Below are positions 5,930 to 7,676 of a DNA stretch of 7,676 nt, piece by piece. Within the stretch, counting starts at the first letter, position 1. Every line of letters begins with the position of its first letter. The notes below the pieces were generated by a model. That model was not told the DNA's origin and made no database searches. It saw only the letters and a program-made list of their open reading frames with translations. Source of the stretch: Bacillota bacterium (lineage in GTDB: Bacteria; Bacillota; Limnochordia; Darwinibacteriales; Darwinibacteriaceae); contig JAAZLB010000225.1 of the NCBI GenBank assembly GCA_012799535.1, positions 1-7,676 on the forward strand. The letters are read 5' to 3'. Position numbers and translations under genes: made by a program.

Positions 5930-6685
5930 CTAATTCGTATAAGCTACAATAGCATCTCGCAAAAACTTGGCAGCCCCAGCCTTGTGTTGATCATAATAGG
6001 CTGTAAACCGTTCGTCGGCAACATACATTTCCCCTAGACCAGCATGAGCCTCTTTGGAATAATGGCCCCAATAAAAGCTTAGCCATTGCCGGTGTAGTTC
6101 CGCTATTCGAAGTCCTTCGGGACCTTTTGGGTCATCCACCCCAACTGCGGCCACCAAGGAGCGGATAATTTCTTCTGCTAACTCTTGGCTCTTTGCAAAA
6201 TCTTGCTCACACAACCCCATTAGCTTAGCATTAGAAGCATCAACAACATCATGACCATACTTTTCCCTAACTTCTTCACCAAATTTCCGCTCATTCTCTT
6301 CCACCATTTCACGCTTAAAACCAGCAAATTTTTCCTGATCAGTCATACTTTTTCCACCCTCTCTAAAAGCAATTGTTTTCTCCACATTTTGAATCAAGAC
6401 ATCCAATTGCTTCCTCTTTTCTAGGAGCTGGTTGCGGTGTTCCAGTAAAGCAAGTGTTTCCTGGAAATCTGGTGCCGCCATTATCTCTTTAATCCGTTGC
6501 AAACTAACCCCCAGTTCACGATAGAATAGGATTTGCTGCAGTCGATCCACTTCTCGCTGTCCATAGATCCGATAACCTACTTCGTTAATGTAAGCTGGTT
6601 TGAGCAGATCAATTTGATCATAGTAGCGAAGAGTGCGTCCGCTAACACCCGCCAGATCCCCTAACTGTTTCACTGTATATTCCAC
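5930..6685 (-). CDS. MerR-family multidrug-sensing regulator with TipAS domain (TipAL/Mta-like)
   Basis: The 251-residue protein is a dimeric DNA-binding activator. Residues 1-70 are the winged helix-turn-helix (VKQLGDLAGVSGRTLRYYD, wing GYRIYGQ, then RLQQILFYRELGVSLQRIKEI). A charged dimerisation coiled coil spans about 77-108, and 114-251 is a TipAS-type ligand-binding domain (EKFAGF, EVREKYG, LGEMYVADERFTAYYDQH, AAKFLRDAIVAY). Length and order match S. lividans TipAL and B. subtilis Mta, which bind hydrophobic drugs and remodel promoters with over-long spacers. Cys residues that capture thiopeptides in TipAL are not present at the matching places (about 209 and 216 are Tyr and Gly), so covalent thiostrepton binding is unlikely. 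The GTG start lies 7 nt from AGGGAGG (6693-6699). The upstream promoter carries a dyad in a 19-bp spacer, so autoregulation is expected. No drug exporter gene adjoins it; target genes other than itself are unknown. Confidence 0.93.
   Translation of the reverse strand: MEYTVKQLGDLAGVSGRTLRYYDQIDLLKPAYINEVGYRIYGQREVDRLQQILFYRELGVSLQRIKEIMAAPDFQETLALLEHRNQLLEKRKQLDVLIQNVEKTIAFREGGKSMTDQEKFAGFKREMVEENERKFGEEVREKYGHDVVDASNAKLMGLCEQDFAKSQELAEEIIRSLVAAVGVDDPKGPEGLRIAELHRQWLSFYWGHYSKEAHAGLGEMYVADERFTAYYDQHKAGAAKFLRDAIVAYTN
6344..6361 (-). promoter_or_regulatory. Possible internal translation start for a stand-alone TipAS-like domain
   Basis: Codon 114 of the MerR gene is ATG (6346-6344), preceded by GAGGG (6357-6361) with a 10-nt gap, or by GGTGG with a 7-nt gap. 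It sits exactly where the coiled coil ends and the TipAS domain begins. Starting here would give a 138-residue ligand-binding protein without DNA-binding domain, as TipAS (144 aa) is made from tipA. Support is positional only. Confidence 0.35.
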
Positions 6686-6705
6686 ACCATCACCTCCCTA
6701 GCACT

Positions 6706-6736
6706 ACAATAAGGCTTGACGCTACGTCAATGTCAA
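6706..6736 (-). promoter_or_regulatory. MerR-type promoter and operator of the regulator gene
   Basis: On the minus strand a perfect TTGACA (6731-6736) and TATTGT (6706-6711) are separated by 19 bp instead of the usual 17. The spacer holds the perfect dyad TTGACG-TAG-CGTCAA (6716-6730). Over-long spacing with an operator in the spacer is the defining layout of promoters that MerR proteins activate by DNA twisting. Transcription would start near 6699, only about 14 nt before the GTG. Confidence 0.82.
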
Positions 6737-6740
6737 GGGC

Positions 6741-6776
6741 AAAAAAAGAGAAAGCGCGATTATTTACCGCGCTCTC
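6741..6776 (-). terminator. Rho-independent terminator of the isomerase gene
   Basis: On the minus strand GAG-AGCGCG pairs with CGCGCT-TT-CTC (6768-6776 with 6748-6758, a 2-nt bulge, 9-nt loop) and is followed by seven T residues (6747-6741). It begins 11 nt after the isomerase stop and ends 4 bp from the -35 box of the MerR gene. Confidence 0.87.
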
Positions 6777-6787
6777 CTGATTAACTT

Positions 6788-7654
6788 TTAATAGACACTA
6801 GCCACATAGCGCTTGAGGTTTTCCAAGCCAATGGGAATAGCCTTCAGAGGATCTTCCATACCTTCGAACTCAATAGAGAGTACGCCGGAATACTTAGCGT
6901 TCTTCATGATCTTTAAAACTTGCACAATAGGTACTTCTCCATGGCCTACAATGGCACCACGGAGATAATTACCGCCACGGCTCGAGAACCAACCCTGACC
7001 AGGACTTGGCCCGTTGCCCGATTTAATGTGAAAGTCCTTAGCGTGCACATGGAAAGTGTAGGGCATCAAACGTCCCACAGCTTCAGTGGGATCCTCATCT
7101 ACAACTAAAAAGTTACCCATATCTAGAAGCACCCCAAAGTTTGGGTGATCCACTCCATTCACTAACTTTTCCACCCGTTCACTATCTTGGCAAAAATAAC
7201 CATGGTTTTCCACCATCGTCTTGATTCCAAGATCAGCGGCGAATTCAGTGATCGCCCGACAACCTTCGATTAGAATCGGCAAAGCATCGTCAAAACCACG
7301 GGCACCTGTCTTAGTTGCAGGCCAACCCCAAGTAGAATCGTGACGCATGCCTGGAGCACCTAAAATTTCTGCCACTCGAACTTCATCTTTTACCCGCTCG
7401 ATTTCCGCCTTCAAATCTCCATTTGAACCATTGATAAAATCTGCCCAAATGGTGTAATTCGCCACCTGAAGACCAGCTTTATCGCAGGCTTCTCGTACTT
7501 TTGGGGCGAAAGATAGGGCGGTTTCCCCTTCTGGCAAATTAGGGAAGCCGGCGAATTCAATCACGTCAAAGCCCATTTCCTTAGCCTTAGTGATAATTTC
7601 GAAAACATCTAGTTTGCTTTGACTATAACTATAAGAACTTACTCCGATCTGCAT
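6788..7654 (-). CDS. Sugar phosphate isomerase/epimerase-like TIM-barrel protein (AP endonuclease family 2 fold)
   Basis: The 288-residue cytoplasmic protein belongs to the xylose-isomerase-like TIM barrel superfamily, which includes IolE, hydroxypyruvate isomerase and sugar 3-epimerases. The metal-binding carboxylates and histidine typical of the fold are visible: Glu149 in MVENHG, Asp178 in LLDMGN, His204 in HVHAKD and Glu262 in LSIEFEG, with GHGEVP (237-242) before the last strands. It starts with QIGVSSYSYS and has the usual length. The substrate cannot be read from the sequence; a role in catabolism of a rare sugar or inositol-type compound is an inference. The ATG at 7654-7652 is preferred: CGGAG lies 7 nt upstream, whereas the GTG two codons earlier (7660-7658) is 1 nt from that site. 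It has its own terminator downstream. Upstream lies the window edge, so it may be the last gene of a sugar operon. Confidence 0.92.
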   Translation of the reverse strand: MQIGVSSYSYSQSKLDVFEIITKAKEMGFDVIEFAGFPNLPEGETALSFAPKVREACDKAGLQVANYTIWADFINGSNGDLKAEIERVKDEVRVAEILGAPGMRHDSTWGWPATKTGARGFDDALPILIEGCRAITEFAADLGIKTMVENHGYFCQDSERVEKLVNGVDHPNFGVLLDMGNFLVVDEDPTEAVGRLMPYTFHVHAKDFHIKSGNGPSPGQGWFSSRGGNYLRGAIVGHGEVPIVQVLKIMKNAKYSGVLSIEFEGMEDPLKAIPIGLENLKRYVASVY

Positions 7655-7676
7655 AACCACACTCCGTTCTTCTATG

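Overview
The window is a compact stretch of bacterial chromosome in which every credible gene lies on the minus strand, so the biological order runs from high to low coordinates. Strong purine-rich Shine-Dalgarno sites (AAAGGAG or GGAGG), frequent GTG starts, short AT-leaning intergenic gaps, U-tract hairpin terminators, a TipA/Mta-type MerR regulator and a two-gene ABC/HlyD exporter head all suggest a Gram-positive member of the Bacillota, probably Clostridia-like. This is an inference from style and gene families; no rRNA or other taxonomic marker is present. I see no insertion sequence, CRISPR array, tRNA, phage gene or origin, and no gene-free stretch longer than 300 bases.

From the right end, five apparent transcription units follow. 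(1) A TIM-barrel sugar-phosphate isomerase/epimerase-like gene (6788-7654) ends in a strong terminator (6741-6776). (2) A MerR-family TipA/Mta-like drug-sensing regulator (5930-6685) is preceded by a textbook MerR promoter: TTGACA and TATTGT separated by 19 bp, with a perfect dyad inside the spacer. It ends in its own terminator (5888-5923). (3) A TATAAT promoter (5826-5854) drives a DUF1538 membrane protein (5089-5775) and a P-II-like small signalling protein (4737-5063), followed by a terminator (4685-4733). (4) A secreted S41-type peptidase (3079-4590), a possible 23-codon reading frame (2949-3020), a two-helix small membrane protein (2690-2956) and a Kv-beta-like aldo/keto reductase (1759-2703) lie in series with overlaps and no clear terminator between them. 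A 13-bp perfect hairpin (1707-1750) closes the unit. (5) A HlyD/MacA-type membrane fusion protein (260-1567) overlaps the start of a MacB/YknY-type ABC ATPase (1-263), which runs off the left edge; a permease gene is expected beyond it.

The units look functionally independent. The most informative points are the autoregulatory operator of the MerR gene, its possible internal start producing a stand-alone drug-binding domain, the single-copy DUF1538 plus P-II pair (a probable nucleotide-gated transporter of unknown substrate), and the tightly coupled protease, small membrane protein and reductase cluster. Five annotated starts were chosen by ribosome-binding-site position and differ from the longest open frame: ABC ATPase, aldo/keto reductase, S41 protein, DUF1538 protein and isomerase. 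I found nothing that clearly amounts to a wholly new system; the DUF1538/P-II pair is the least understood unit.
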